The position numbers were made by a program, and so were the translations under genes. The notes beneath the pieces were generated by a model. It made no database searches. It saw only the letters and a list, made by a program, of their open reading frames with translations, and was not told the origin of the DNA. Below are positions 37,601-49,268 of a DNA stretch of 64,000 nt, piece after piece. The stretch covers positions 1,116,001 to 1,180,000 of the forward strand of contig JADANN010000389.1 of NCBI GenBank assembly GCA_018806985.1, written 5' to 3'. The DNA comes from Angiostrongylus vasorum (lineage: Eukaryota > Nematoda > Chromadorea > Rhabditida > Metastrongylidae). Each line of letters begins with the position of its first letter. Position 1 is the first letter of the stretch.

Positions 37601-39725
37601 TGTAGCGTCTACGTGATTTGGGGGTCCTACGAAGTTGTGATGACGTCATCCACAATCCTAGTCGAGTTAAGTACCTCATTCATGTCTTCCTTCTATCCGA
37701 CCCGTCATCTTGACTTGGACAGCGATAAAGTACGAGAAGGACGTTCTCAGGGCCCGATCATATTCTGTGTTGCCATTTTGTTTTTATTACAGGGCGTTTG
37801 TGATGCACCGTCTATGGGAATCGGCCCGTGCACTCCAGCCGGATGTAGTGTCGGTTATGCTTGCGACAACAATCCTACAAATCCTCAATGCTGTCCGGTT
37901 GTCAACTTCCGCGATCCACAATTCCAAATCGGACCCGCCGTCGCGGGAATGTGTCCAGTGGGTTATGTAGCTGTCTACCCACCCTCGAGCGCCAATCCGG
38001 ACGGCACGAACGACGGTGTTTGCGTCGATCTGCAGACAGGTTAGCGTATCGGAATCATTCAGGGATTCAAACCTGACCTATGGTGGCGGTATTCAAGTCT
38101 GTTTCAGTTCCCGGTCTCTGTGCGCTTGCTGTGCAAGCAGGCCCTTGCAACAACGGACAATGTCAGCCGGGATTCACCTGCAACACTTACGCAGATATTT
38201 GTTGTCCGACAACGACGGCGTTCAGTAGATTGAAATCTGGGCAGAACATACGACCAACCGCCTACGGACGACCATTACACAGTTATATGCCACGTACGCT
38301 GCCTAAGAATTTCTCACACCTGCTAACCATACATTATCCACAGTTTGAGTCCGGAGGCAATTTAACAGGGAGTCCCATGAACATAGACATGATTCACAAA
38401 TTTATCTAAGAGTAGACGTGATACTTCCAAAACAAATTCGGTCGGAACTGATTGAATTTTCCAGAAGTCTCCCATATTTGTCCTTATTTGGAGAGTTTTT
38501 CTATAACAACTACTTGAGTTCAAGGGACCTTTGATTTTGAATAAAGCGATTACATCAACGGTAAAGTTTATAGCAGCAAGACATGTTTTAAAATAATTAA
38601 GATGGCCTATAGAGAGCTGCTATGAATGTTTGTACTCGTTCTGTGTTTACAATTTGTCCACGCTAACCATAATCCTCGCAATAACGCGATTTTCACCCGA
38701 TTAATCACATTAGTTTAGATGCCCAAACATGAAGATTAAACACTAATGATTTTATACCGTAGCAACAACTAGTTCCCATTCTATCCTTAAAAAGCGCAAA
38801 TTGAATACAACCACATACAACCACTGTGGGACCATTCCTATTAAAAAAATTTTCCTGCATGGCACAAACATTTCACCGTTGCATGCTGCAGAAGTGCTCG
38901 CTTCAGCTCATTTCGAAATGTGCAACGACGGTTCGGCCGCGTCTGGTGGTTGCATAAACGGCCTATGTGGAGTCGGTCTCGAGTGTCAAAACGGGCTTTG
39001 TTGTCCACCACCACGGAAGGAGTCCGGAATAAAAAAGTCAGTCTGAGCTCCGGAGGTCCATTCTTCAAATATAGCAATGTGGAACCATGCTGCCGTTTAG
39101 GCATTTGCCCCAACAATGAAGTGGCTGTGAGTGGTTGCTTTCCTAACGGCGTCTGTGGTTCAACGTTTGAATGCGTCACGAGGCTAAATTTATGCTGTCC
39201 TCCTGGAGGAAATGATGTACAGTCGAAAGCAACCGTATTGCAAGAGAGTGAGTGCTAATATGATCAGAAGTGTAGTTCTGTGCGCGCGTGTACGCGACAT
39301 CATACATCGCAAAAGCGCACTCGTGATCGATAGACATTGAATGGCTTTGCGCTTGGTTTCCACACGCGCGCTACGAATATGCCATTGATTCGATTGCTTA
39401 CTTTGCCTGCAGCCATACGTCCGATCGGAGCGCGATGCGTTGGTGACACGGAATGTGTAGGGTATCAGGATGGACTGTCGTTATGTCATGCTGGCGTCTG
39501 TCAATGCTCACCCATAGCATACTCGCAAGGCATTGCATGTGTACGACGTAAACGTAAGCGTTCTATCCTTTCCCATTTTTCATGTGTTTCATACCCTTCT
39601 CCTTGTGCCTTACCTCAACACACAGTGTAGTCTGCAATCATCATAATATCGATGATTAGTAATAAGCAAATCCACATTCAGATTTCAAAGTGAACGATTC
39701 GCCGGTCGGAGACGATGAGAAGTGA
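31659..39725 (+). CDS. CC-domain / EB-module extracellular protein, 12 exons
   Basis: Exons: 31659-31775, 33013-33081, 33943-34077, 34230-34346, 35130-35375, 35780-35982, 37793-38039, 38108-38293, 38907 (or 38892)-39036, 39075-39247, 39413-39553, 39682-39725 (TGA at 39723). Most begin and end in phase 1, so they are exchangeable modules; the 35982/37793 junction is phase 0. Repeated units match the nematode CC domain: C-P/N-G, G-x-C-x-x-G-x-C, G-x-x-C, then a CC pair; for example GNCVNGACATGFSC then QCCP, and GGCVNGQCGAGYTC then LCC. The exon at 39413 is EB-module-like (ARCVGDTEC, CHAGVCQC). About 600 residues. Extracellular by family; no catalytic site. There is no signal peptide in or near the first exon. 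Either the locus continues from the exon ending at 31083 (phase 1 fits, skipping the terminal exon 31223-31371) or a first exon is undetected. Introns hold SINE fragments. Confidence 0.75.
32055..32338 (-). repeat. SINE family A copy
   Basis: Minus-strand copy inside the intron 31776-33012 of the CC-domain gene. Confidence 0.75.
33283..33668 (-). repeat. retroposon family C copy
   Basis: Minus-strand copy in the CC-gene intron 33082-33942. The 192-codon open frame across it is a repeat artefact. Confidence 0.75.
36085..36285 (-). repeat. SINE family B fragment in the CC-gene intron
   Basis: Divergent minus-strand body inside intron 35983-37792; matches GGATATTCTGGATTCCTGGGATAGCCG. Confidence 0.45.
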
Positions 39726-40135
39726 AAAAACGAAGATATCGTTGGTCTGACATCCGCTCAATTCTATCCGAGTTCCGCGTTTTGATATCTAATATCGGTC
39801 TCCACACCCGTCTCTTTCACGGCTTTAGAGCTGACTGCATGCGGACCTTGCAGCTGAGCTTCTTGCCGAGCTGTGTCCGATATGCATTCGGCTCCCCGTT
39901 GGTGGAGTGTACAACACGTGTTGCAGTACACCGGACTGACAGTGCTGATTTTGTAGCCTTGTTTTTTTTCTTTTTTTTCTAGTTGTACACGATGTTACCA
40001 CATTCTGCACATGTGCTTTGCGCGTTGAATTATCGACATTTTGTATTTCCTAGGGAAGTCTATTCGGTTCTTCCATGTCACTTGTCCTTGTGCTCCTAAT
40101 TTATTTATTTATTTACATATTTATTTCTGACGACC

Positions 40136-40141
40136 AATAAA
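40136..40141 (+). other. poly(A) signal AATAAA
   Basis: AATAAA about 410 bases downstream of the stop codon of the CC/EB gene, after an AT-rich stretch; the nearest plausible 3' end for that gene. Confidence 0.35.
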
Positions 40142-40184
40142 GGTCTTTTTGTTTCAAGTGGATACTTTCTGACAGGTTTTCATC

Positions 40185-40528
40185 TGTTTATTTGACCGTC
40201 TTCACGTCTACTGTGCGGATCCCAGCACTTCTCACATTCTTTTCGTTTCCACGCATCCAATGTCCACGAAGATCATCTAACTTTACGGGTGGCTTCAGTT
40301 GCTGCTTGAGGATTTTCATTTCATCTCGAATGTCGTAGAATGCTGGTGGAGCAATTCTCCCTGGAGCCCTGGAATAACCGAGCTGGAGCGTTCCCAAATG
40401 GATTGCAGAGAGTTTTTCCCAGACAAGTCCGACCACGGAGGGATGAGAGGCTGGGTTGGGCCGAGGAGGAATCGAACTAGCACCATGCTAATGATGACGG
40501 GAATCACTACCACTGTGCTACCCGCTCC
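40185..40528 (-). repeat. SINE family B copy
   Basis: Minus-strand, near full length, just downstream of the CC/EB gene. Confidence 0.75.
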
Positions 40529-40699
40529 CTTATGGTACTACCAATTCGTGACAAAGTCTAAGTCACGATTTTGTGACAGTACATAGCAAAAAGAGAAATT
40601 CTTCGAAAATTATGATATAACAGTTTACAGCACACTACTGCATATGTAGTTCTTTGAAATAAATACCATACATAAAGTATAAGGAATGAAGTTTGGGGA

Positions 40700-40915
40700 T
40701 GAATCATTCCCAGAAGGATGCGTCATATTTTCGACTTCACTAAGCTTCTTAGAAATGAAGGGATGCATATCTAGCTTGTAAAGCGCCCTGCGGTACTACC
40801 AATTTGCTAACACAGCAGCAATGGAAGGCTTGAGACCCTGACGCGGGGGTCGGACCAGCGTCTAACCTATTGTGTTTGGCACCACTAATCACTGCGCTAC
40901 ACGCTCTTTTTTCCA
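40700..40915 (-). repeat. SINE family A copy, divergent
   Basis: Minus-strand, internally deleted; head readable as GCGCTACACGCTC at the high-coordinate end. Confidence 0.55.
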
Positions 40916-40957
40916 ACATTATAGATATAACACCTCATTGGTTTTTTTATTTTCTAG

Positions 40958-42245
40958 GGGAACAGTGGTTCGAAATAGTAGAGTTGAAAAAAGTTGACAG
41001 TTCAAAGGTATTTGCTAGTATTGCAGGACCCGATTTCCGCATCTTTGAAACTGCGTATTGTTCTTGAAGCACTACTCGTTCGATGATTTACTGCGTCACA
41101 GTAATGAGGGGGGAACGAGTCCGACGATGAAGAGGGAATACTATCCACTCCAGTTGTGGTCGTCTGGCTGACAACTGTTTCCGTCTGGCCTCTACAGATC
41201 TATCTTTTTATAAACTATTAGCAAGTGAAGACAGCATAATACTGGTCCGATTTCTGATAAATCAACATTCTATCGTATAAATTAACTTTAACATCGTGCC
41301 CACCCCATTTGAGAACATAATATTACCTGACACGCTGCTATGTCGCATTGTTGAGCAACGATAAATGCGGTAAACATGATTAATTTACCCTATTCATCCT
41401 TGTCATTCGTCATAGCTACCGGATTTATTCTCTACATTCGATGAACACTAATATCATGATAATTCACTGTCGGAGCTTCGAAAGGTGATTCTGCAATCAT
41501 ATATACGAACTTCTTCTTATTTTGTCTTGTTACTGTTGCGTTTGGGCGGGTGGAGGAAATTGGTTAGAAGTGCCCTCCAATACACAGTGGCTGTTGGTTC
41601 GATCAGGAGAGCCCGACTCACCAAGTCTCCATCTCTCCGAAATTAGCAAACTGTTAGTAGGTTTATGTGGGAGGAAAGCAGCACTGATTTGTTACAACGC
41701 TAGGCCACCTCAAGTTGTATAATTGAGATACGCACTCAATCACCTCTAACGATGCCTAATGAACCCAAATGCACAGCGCATCCCTCAGATATTGATAAAG
41801 CTGAAGATTTATCCTTTTATCCTTTTTACTACAACGCTTGTGAGACTACTTTACGCACAGCGTGGTTTAAATGCTGGGTAGTTCCAGTGGGACTCCATCT
41901 TACAGGACATCACTTAATATATTAACGATTATGTTTTTGAATTTCGAGTACTGGGATTCTGATTACGAGAGATTTCTGAATATTGCCAAGCATGTTTCCG
42001 AGCAGGAGCTCTTCAGTTACGCGAGCTCACAACCTGCTTCTGGTTCAACGGTGTACTATACTTGCTTTAAGCCCGTGAACAATGGGCAACGAGTAATTAT
42101 ATACTGAGATATCCTAATGAGCTACGCAGCGTTAAGAAGCAATCGATTGGATTTTTTGCATAACTGTTTTTAATCCAAAACAAGAAGACAACTGAATCAC
42201 CTACACACTCCGACGAACAAAATACGCTGCATATTGCGCAACAGG
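40958..42245 (+). CDS. putative gene fragment, three phase-consistent exons, unrecognised
   Basis: Three candidate exons join in one frame: 40958-41007 (acceptor TTTTCTAG, donor GTATTT; contains EQWFEIVELKKVDSSK), 41949-42092 (acceptor TTTCGAG, donor GTAATT; contains YWDSDYERFLNIAKHVSEQE and later TVYYTCFKP), and 42185-42245 (weak acceptor AACAAG, donor GTAGGC; contains TESPTHSDEQ). Phases are 1-0, 0-0, 0-1. The middle exon has balanced codon use and aromatic/charged composition unlike the surrounding AT-rich DNA. A SINE (41541-41830) sits in the first intron. No family was recognised, and flanking exons were not identified; a possible continuation with fitting phase is 48076-48162 (LLLPIDNYEQLIREQE). 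The middle exon is the best supported; the third is the weakest. Confidence 0.4.
41541..41830 (+). repeat. SINE family A copy, divergent
   Basis: Plus-strand copy with body motifs CCAAGTCTCCATCTCTCCG and GCAGCACTGATT; sits between two putative exons of the unrecognised gene at 41-42 kb. Confidence 0.55.
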
Positions 42246-42469
42246 GTAGGCCTTCTCGTATTCCACTGACTAGATCCTTAGAAATCCTATAAGCCTTTGG
42301 CTGAGTATACAAACTACACACGGTGCCTGCTTGAGATGTTCGACTACTTCTTTAGGAGTTTAACATTCTATGTGAATGTCTTTCAATACTGTTAGATTCT
42401 CTTCAGAATCCTAAACCGCTGTGTTAGAGCGTTTCTAGATGTTCACAAACATTATGGATCGTAAGCAGT

Positions 42470-42603
42470 TCTTCTCAGACAACTCAGGAACCCATTTTCT
42501 AACCCTAGAAGGATGGGAGGCTTGATTGATCGGAGCAGGTTTGAAGTAGCGGCCTTGGTCGCAATAATGAACAACATTGTTGCCACTGTCTTTTCCGCGC
42601 CCT
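42470..42603 (-). repeat. SINE family B 5' fragment
   Basis: Divergent head with part of the body; head end reads CCACTGTCTTTTCCGCGCCC at 42583-42602. Confidence 0.4.
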
Positions 42604-43105
42604 TATCATCTATAATCTTTTTTGTCATGAACTGATTAGTGAGTACGTAGTGGTCGTCACGGCCTGGTAAAAAGAATTCTCGGTCTCTAACCTTTTATCT
42701 TTCTTATACAGTGACCAGGTTCTTGATGCGTTTGTTAAGGAAGGAAGTATTGTGGAGTCGAAAAGGTGAACACGGAGTCAGGGTGTTCTTTCTTCTCTTC
42801 ACTGCACCCTCGGTGCTCTTGAAACTTCTCCAAGTCGCTCCCTTTCCTCTTACTCAAATCTGGAGCTAATTCGTTCATAAATTTGATTTCCCGACCTAGA
42901 TAAACGTAGCATTACGCGGCATTCGGAGATATTCATTGCGTTGAGAGAGAAAGGAGCATATATAATCAATCCGTTCCTCATGAACATCGTTTCTACGAGA
43001 TTTAGTCGAAGACCATTCTTTCCAAAGGCTTTATCAAAGTAGGTAAGCATTCGTTCCACTTGCATGTTATAAGAACGATTTTATCACCGAATCGAAGATG
43101 GTGTA

Positions 43106-43314
43106 TCACAATGTTAGCCTTTTATTTACTGTCTATTACAATTTTTCACGGCAAGGTGTTATGTGTGATACAACTACAATGATGCTGATATATTTGCAAA
43201 ACTCCGGACCGCATGTGTCTGCGGTCGGGAACGAACGTACTCTTACCCTTTCCGGTGGCTAACGCGTTCGCCAACACGCCATGTGGGTCCTTCCTTTCGC
43301 TTGTCTCTCAGCTA
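43106..43314 (-). repeat. SINE family D copy nested in RTE, exact 12-bp TSD
   Basis: A 209-base insert flanked by exact GAAGATGGTGTA (43094-43105 and 43315-43326). The same target sequence is uninterrupted in the RTE copy near 57445, which proves insertion and defines both SINE ends. Confidence 0.9.
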
Positions 43315-43884
43315 GAAGATGGTGTAATTGGCAACCACCGACTTTCACTCCTTGTCGCATTCCAACTTTTCTATGACATTTTCTAGAAAGGCTGTAAATA
43401 ATTTTCACGAATTGGTAACGTCTTGTCGACCTCTATTTCTACATCGATCTTAATACCGCTATAGAGTGGTGATATCTTGGCTGCTAAATACCTGTGTGGC
43501 CCAAGAAGGATCTTCATGTATTGACTGGCAACGTGCTGGCTGTCACAGCCTCTGCCTTAACTGAATCAGGAAGCTTTCCTGAAGTCGGTGAAACTGAGAC
43601 AGAGCTGCTTCATGAGCTTTCGCGATTATCCAACCAGTCTCATTATCGTGTGGATGTGATCTAAAACACTAAACCTTCTTTGAAACTCTGCTTCCTCACA
43701 AGGCTGAGCTCCGTCGAGTGTTCTGTAAATCCTGTTCTGTATGACTCCAGTGAAGAGCCTATAGATGACATAAAGCAGACAGATTGATCTTCCATATCTC
43801 TCTTTTTATGCAACAACGCGGTCATACTACTCTTCTATTGAGTCTTCCATACAACACCTTGCATTCTGACAAGTAATGCGTGAA

Positions 43885-44154
43885 AGGGACGCGTATAGCG
43901 CAGTGGTGAGAGGCACCCTTCAATGCACATGAGATCGATCTCGCGCTCCAGGCTCACCAAGCCTTTCATCCCTCCGGGTTCGGCAAAGTGGTACCAGGAT
44001 AGCAGCACCGAACCGATACATCGGAAAGCCACCACGAATTATTGTGCAGGCGAGATATGCATTCAATAGCCTCTAATGATGCTCAATGAAGTCGAATGCA
44101 TGGTGCATCCCTAATGCAATGACCAACGGCGAGAGCTTTATTCTTATTTCCTTT
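43885..44154 (+). repeat. SINE family A copy nested in an RTE element
   Basis: Plus-strand copy with A box TATAGCGCAGTGG. Near-matching flanks TAATGCGTGAA (43874-43884) and TAATGTGCGAA (44155-44165) mark the target site inside a minus-strand RTE fragment. Confidence 0.75.
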
Positions 44155-44843
44155 TAATGTGCGAACAGCCCACTCAGCTAGTGTGTTGATGAGGACTGGT
44201 AAAAGGTTGTTCAGGTGTTTTGGTCTCATCCTCTCCGGACCAGGTGCTCTGCGATTCTTCACCGACGGAACAACATTTTGGGATTTCGGAGGTAGGAACC
44301 GGCATTATGACATAATCATCCTCCTTGATTTCATATGAGGTCAAGAGGACGTAACTATCGAATAAATATTGTTTTAAATAAACGTCGGTTTACGGCAACT
44401 CTGAGAGCTCGTTTCTTAAATTTCTGCGGCTTTTTCTCGTTCCCACGAAAGGGCGGAGGAAGCGCGCATCCCTTAACAGTCCTAAAGTGTTGAACAATGC
44501 TCGCTTTTAATCCGCACTGCTAACGCTCCACGTGTCCTCGTGAGTCAGTGGCATGAGAACATTCGCTTGTTAGAATACATCGATATCCCAATATCTTAAG
44601 CATTCCATGGATAAGAAAACTGTTTGGCAAAAGAATGCACTGAACACTTGTAATAATAGTGACTGAAACATTCCCGCATTTCATAAACCTTCTCTAATTT
44701 GATGGTGATGAAAAAAGAAATCAAGCTATTCGTCAGAGCTCATTTCTTCTCTTCGCAGCCACCTTCTCAACGAGCGCCGCCCCAACACGTAACTCTTTCT
44801 GAAGAAAAGGCAGATCGTCAGGAGAAACTTCTCGTCTCAAGCG

Positions 44844-44966
44844 ATGTTTGCTATCACCTACTTGCTTCTATTAGCCGCTATTCTTTCAGTATGTTCCAGC
44901 AATTCGTTACCTTGTACGTCCATAGAATGCCAATATGACGACGTTCCTGTGAAGTCTGCTAGTTAG
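44844..44966 (+). CDS. short secreted peptide ORF (40 aa)
   Basis: ATG at 44844, TAG at 44964-44966. The first 18 or so residues form a textbook signal peptide (MFAITYLLLLAAILSVCSS); the remainder is a short mature segment with two cysteines (PCTSIEC) and an acidic patch. A good 3' splice acceptor (CTTCTCTTCGCAG, ending 44758) lies 85 bases upstream and could accept a spliced leader, and AATAAA at 44988 follows 22 bases after the stop, so it can stand as a complete small gene. Alternatively it is a signal-peptide exon: a GTACGT donor after 44916 leaves phase 1, which matches the phase needed by the flp-25-type exon at 49642. No family recognised for the mature part. Confidence 0.45.
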   Translation: MFAITYLLLLAAILSVCSSNSLPCTSIECQYDDVPVKSAS

Positions 44967-44987
44967 TCCTTTAAATTCTTTTGTGAA

Positions 44988-44993
44988 AATAAA
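44988..44993 (+). other. poly(A) signal AATAAA
   Basis: AATAAA 22 bases after the stop of the 40-residue secreted peptide ORF. Confidence 0.45.
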
Positions 44994-45624
44994 GTATTGT
45001 GTATAATTAGATGAATAATAAGAAGGGTAGAAAAATTCCATAAACTTGCACACCAACTTCTGATCCTGCCATTTTATTGAAGCCGCAAAAGAAAGTGAAA
45101 ATGGTTATCGCAGTAATACCACCGCACTAAGCAGTAGAAAAATACCGTACTGTGCAGTTCTGCACATCATCGCCACCAACCACTACTAGTGCAAATGCGG
45201 CTGTCTGGTATCAGCAGCTATGGTTTCGTTGTTTCTGAAACTAAATTTAGTGAATTGGCTAAGCGATGGAATGAATGAACGAGAAAGTAAAGTGAAATAC
45301 AACAACTGTAACTATGAGCATGACATTTTTATTGGCTAGATCACCGTTCATCTACTTAGACCAGCACTTGGACCTCATCCCAGTGCTACTTTTCCTTCCT
45401 TGGATGTGAATGAAAAAAATGACTGGAAGATGTAGTCAGAAAAAAAATGAATTTGTAACAAAAAATACGGCATTTACAAATAAGCCCCCTTTTTTCCTCC
45501 TGTGAATTATTTACTTCTCGTTCTTTGTAAAGTATTTCTTCCAGAAATTTATTTTCCATCATTTCCTTTCTAGCTTATTGTTGTTCTTCGTTCTTTATTT
45601 CATTCAACCTGGACCAGCTTAACA

Positions 45625-45862
45625 TTTAGTACCATGCAATACACACGTGATCACGGGTTCGATCTCTCGTCTTGAGCTCACCAAGCCTTCTATTCCTCCG
45701 TAGTTGGCGAAATGATACCAGGCTTATTTGGGAGGGTAAATGCACTGATTTGACACAAATCATTGTACAGGCCACACACGCTTTCGATCACGTCTAACGA
45801 TTAACGAAGTCGAATGCAAAACGCCTCACTCAGGGACTGATCAACGCCATCCTTTTATTCTT
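45625..45862 (+). repeat. SINE family A copy, 5'-truncated
   Basis: B-box GGGTTCGATCTC near 45655, family body, and 3' TTTTATTCTTTTATTG. Confidence 0.6.
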
Positions 45863-46149
45863 TTATTGTTCGCTTGATGAGGTATATCCCTTGTAGTTCC
45901 GTCTATCAAGGAACCTCCCAATTTCAATCACAGACGGTCGCCTGCACTTGGAGATTAGAGAAATGCTATTCTAAGAGTAGTTTTTCTTCCCATGGGGTTG
46001 ATTAGGGCTTCCAACAAAATGCACAGCTTCCCTGCGGGGGGTTCGCTTTGAAGTTATGACGAGACTCGGACACCTACGGATTACGTAATAAAGCACTAGA
46101 AAGATTCTTCATCTACTTTCATTATTTCTCATTATGGTTTGGGGGGGCC

Positions 46150-46260
46150 AATAACTAGAGATGCCGTGCAATAAACACATGATCGCAGGTTCGACTCCAT
46201 ACCAGGCAAAGCAAGCTTCTCATCTCTCCCTGATAGGCAAATCCATAGAGCAAACTTGAT
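46150..46260 (+). repeat. SINE family A head fragment
   Basis: Only the head is left, with B-box-like AGGTTCGACTCC and the start of the body. Confidence 0.45.
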
Positions 46261-46434
46261 TAGGGAAGAGCTACTTCTTAATCCCAAAGGCTGGCAACTA
46301 CCTATGTTGGAAAGCAATTATCATAGCTGAATCACGCTTGACCAGAACTTGGCTACATTCATGAAAAAAGAATCTTCAAAACTTAGCCAAATCCCACTGA
46401 AAATCCTAAGATTTTCATGGATTACGAATGTGAG

Positions 46435-47150
46435 ATCACCTGTATGACCTGTCTTCCCGGTGATCATCCAGTGAATTGAGCGAGCGCCAGTAAATCTTCC
46501 ACTTTTCCCTATCGCGTGCAACAGTAGTCCACTGGGTTCTGCTCTACAAACTCGCTGAGCATCATGCCTTTCCCTAGAATTTCCTCGAAGAACTCTGACG
46601 GTCGAGTCAGTGGTCTTCCTGCAGCACCTTCGACATCCCGAGGAATCCAGTCACTAACGACTCTTGTCCATCGGTTGTCATTCATACGCATTACGTGTCC
46701 GGCCCACGTTATCTTCGACTGTTTGCGTATAAAAAGATATCTTCGATTTTTTGATCGTTGACGCAGGTCGGGGCTTCGGATCCCATCCCTTACTTATGTG
46801 GAACGGGATACTCCTAGCATCGTCCTTTCGACTGCGCGTTCGATAACGCTAAGTGATCTTCCATCCTGCTTACCAGCGACCAGGTTTCTGACGCATACGT
46901 TAGGGGAGGAAGTACCGATGAATCGAAAAGGTGGGCACGCAGTCCAGTGTTCGTTGTTCTCTTCACCACGTACTTGGTGCTCCTAGCTCCCTAAGTCGCT
47001 CGTTTCCTTCTGCTCAACTCTGGAGCTATGTCGTTCATTATGTTGAATTCCCGACCTAGATAGACGTAAATGGAGCATTCGCAGGTATTCATTCCGTTGA
47101 GCGTGAATGGGGCATACGAAACCAATCCGTTTCTCATGAACATATGGGAG
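46435..47150 (-). mobile_element. RTE-type retrotransposon fragment
   Basis: Minus-strand C-terminal coding region: RMNDNRWTRVVSDWIPRDVE and MFMRNGLVSYAPFTLNGMN are readable. Broken by frameshifts. Confidence 0.75.
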
Positions 47151-48881
47151 ATAATGGGTTTTTTAACAAATATGAGATAACGAATCAAATGGAACAGGTG
47201 CTTCGATCTGCGCAATATGCGATAATGGGTTATGTAACCCAAGAAAATGCAAACATTGCACCTTGAAACTGTTCTTGTTGCGTGCCTCAGTTCTTTTCAC
47301 TTGTTGATCACATTTCTGATGTATTCGTCGCCTTCTCTTTCTTGAAAGATCCCAAATAATGCCAAGTTTGTTAAAGCTATTTTCCATTTTTTAGCTGTTC
47401 CTTAACCACACTTTTTGAGATTATTGGTTTATTTCTGCTTTACTCTATGCTCTCCATTCCAATAACACTTCTAGTTTCGGCGGAAAACTATAACGTTAAA
47501 ACTTAGGCCGAAGTCTGTATATAGGACCGAACTTAACGGGAGGTCTCTAAGTATCTTAGTGCTTGCGTGTTGTAAAAGTCTCGACTGAGGCCCAAATGAC
47601 TTTCTATAAAAATAGAGTATTCAAATAGTCATGTAGGATGACAAGGGCAGAAGCATAACGATGTAAGGGTGGATCAATCCCTAGTAGATATGCCATCCAT
47701 TCAACTGCATTCAGCACTGTATAGGTAATTGAATGTGTGTTTGGACTACACATTGACTATACAATGACTTATGGGTGCCAATCAAAGTCTCATACCAGTA
47801 CACGTGTGCCCACCAAGGTCTCATACCACCGTCTTTTATCCTCGCAGGCAAGTTTGCTACCGCTTTCCGATCATGGATATATGGACGGCTTTAGGAGAGC
47901 ACTGGGTGCGTAATTGAAATAACCACCCGTATGTGTAGCAAGGCACCACCAACCACAGTGCTGCACACTGCCCAGATAAAATAATCGCACTACTTAGCCG
48001 AACCGAATGGGGTTTCAGGATTTGCGCACGAGCTGTTCTTTTCTTGTTTTGTCGTCTATTCCGAAGTTAGGTCGTCTTCTTCTTCCCATCGACAACTACG
48101 AACAGTTAATCAGAGAGCAGGAACTTTTTTTCGTTCTCAATTTCTCTGTAAACGGCTTTTATTTTGGAGTGCTTGATGATCCAGCGAAACTCTAAAGATA
48201 CACCGATAAGTCTCAGCAGCATAGCGAACTGTTATGACCGACCTGTGTTCGTGTTGTTTCACCGTAGAAGTAAAAGCCACCCTCCATGAGTGTAGTTGAC
48301 ACCAACAAGGCTATTCACTAAGCCTTATTGGTTTCAACTACACACGTAGTGTGTGCCTATTACTTTAAGATGGAATACTGTTGCCTTATTTAGATTTCCG
48401 ATTCACAAAGTGTGGAAAGTTGCTGTTCGGTAAAATCAACTAAGAAAACAATTCAGCAGCCAAGAATAGGTCAAACTACATCAGAATTTAACCTAATCTA
48501 TACAAAATAGAGCCTAGAAAACGCTGCGAATGCAACAAGTTCTAAGAATGATATGCAACCCCATGTCAACCTAAAGTTTAGTTTCACCACTAAGTTAACT
48601 CAAATAATGACCAGTGATCAATGTGATCAATGTTTTCTAATAATGAGATGTTCAGGCTCTTCACTATCAACGAAGATTTAGTCAACGAATTTCCACTAGA
48701 GAACGAATTGATTTTTGAATAAGAAGAAACCTTAGCTAATTTGTGCCATAGAAGGAAGGAAATCTCTCATCTTTCAAGTCGAAACGGCTAACTTAACTGC
48801 TAACTATCGAATACCACCTCAATGCGGGCACAACCGAAGATAAAGCACTTGAGTCGTACGTTTCTATTGGTTGGAAAATAC
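47151..48881. other. mostly featureless
   Basis: Holds the rearranged SINE A (47655-47975) and one possible exon at 48076-48162; the rest is AT-rich without recognised content. Confidence 0.35.
47655..47975 (-). repeat. SINE family A copy, rearranged
   Basis: Minus-strand; carries an internal partial duplication of a GTCTCATACCA-containing segment (47785-47830). Confidence 0.45.
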
Positions 48882-49268
48882 TTACTTGATACTTCAACGC
48901 CCCGTCCTCACTAGTTGTGCGGGCCCCAGCATAATCACCACTTTTCGGAGATTTGCTGGTTAAGCCATTGTGGTTCCCAGGAACCCCGAGGACACCCTGG
49001 CCAAAGTCTGCCCCTGGTCGTCACCACCACAGGCAGTCGCCGACCTTCTGGATCAGAGTAATATTAACCACCGCGCGACTAGTTTGATACCAGGTCGGTG
49101 ACGGATCCTGGTATTGATTTACTCTTAGATAGGCTTCCTGATAGAAACGCCGGACTCCTTCTCAGCTTGGAAGACCCTGCTGGGGGGAACGAATCCACCC
49201 GCTGTACATCGCAGTCCGACACCCAGGAACACCTCCTAGCCACGATGAGGCGGTAAACCGTTGGGAGG
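48882..49268 (-). repeat. retroposon family C copy
   Basis: Minus-strand, full length, about 370 bases upstream of the flp-25-type exon. Confidence 0.75.

Larger units (their letters stand above)
42655..44345 (-). mobile_element. RTE-type retrotransposon fragment with two nested SINEs
   Basis: Minus-strand RT-domain and downstream remnants, full of stops and frameshifts. Interrupted by a SINE D (43106-43314) and a SINE A (43885-44154), both with target-site duplications. Confidence 0.75.
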
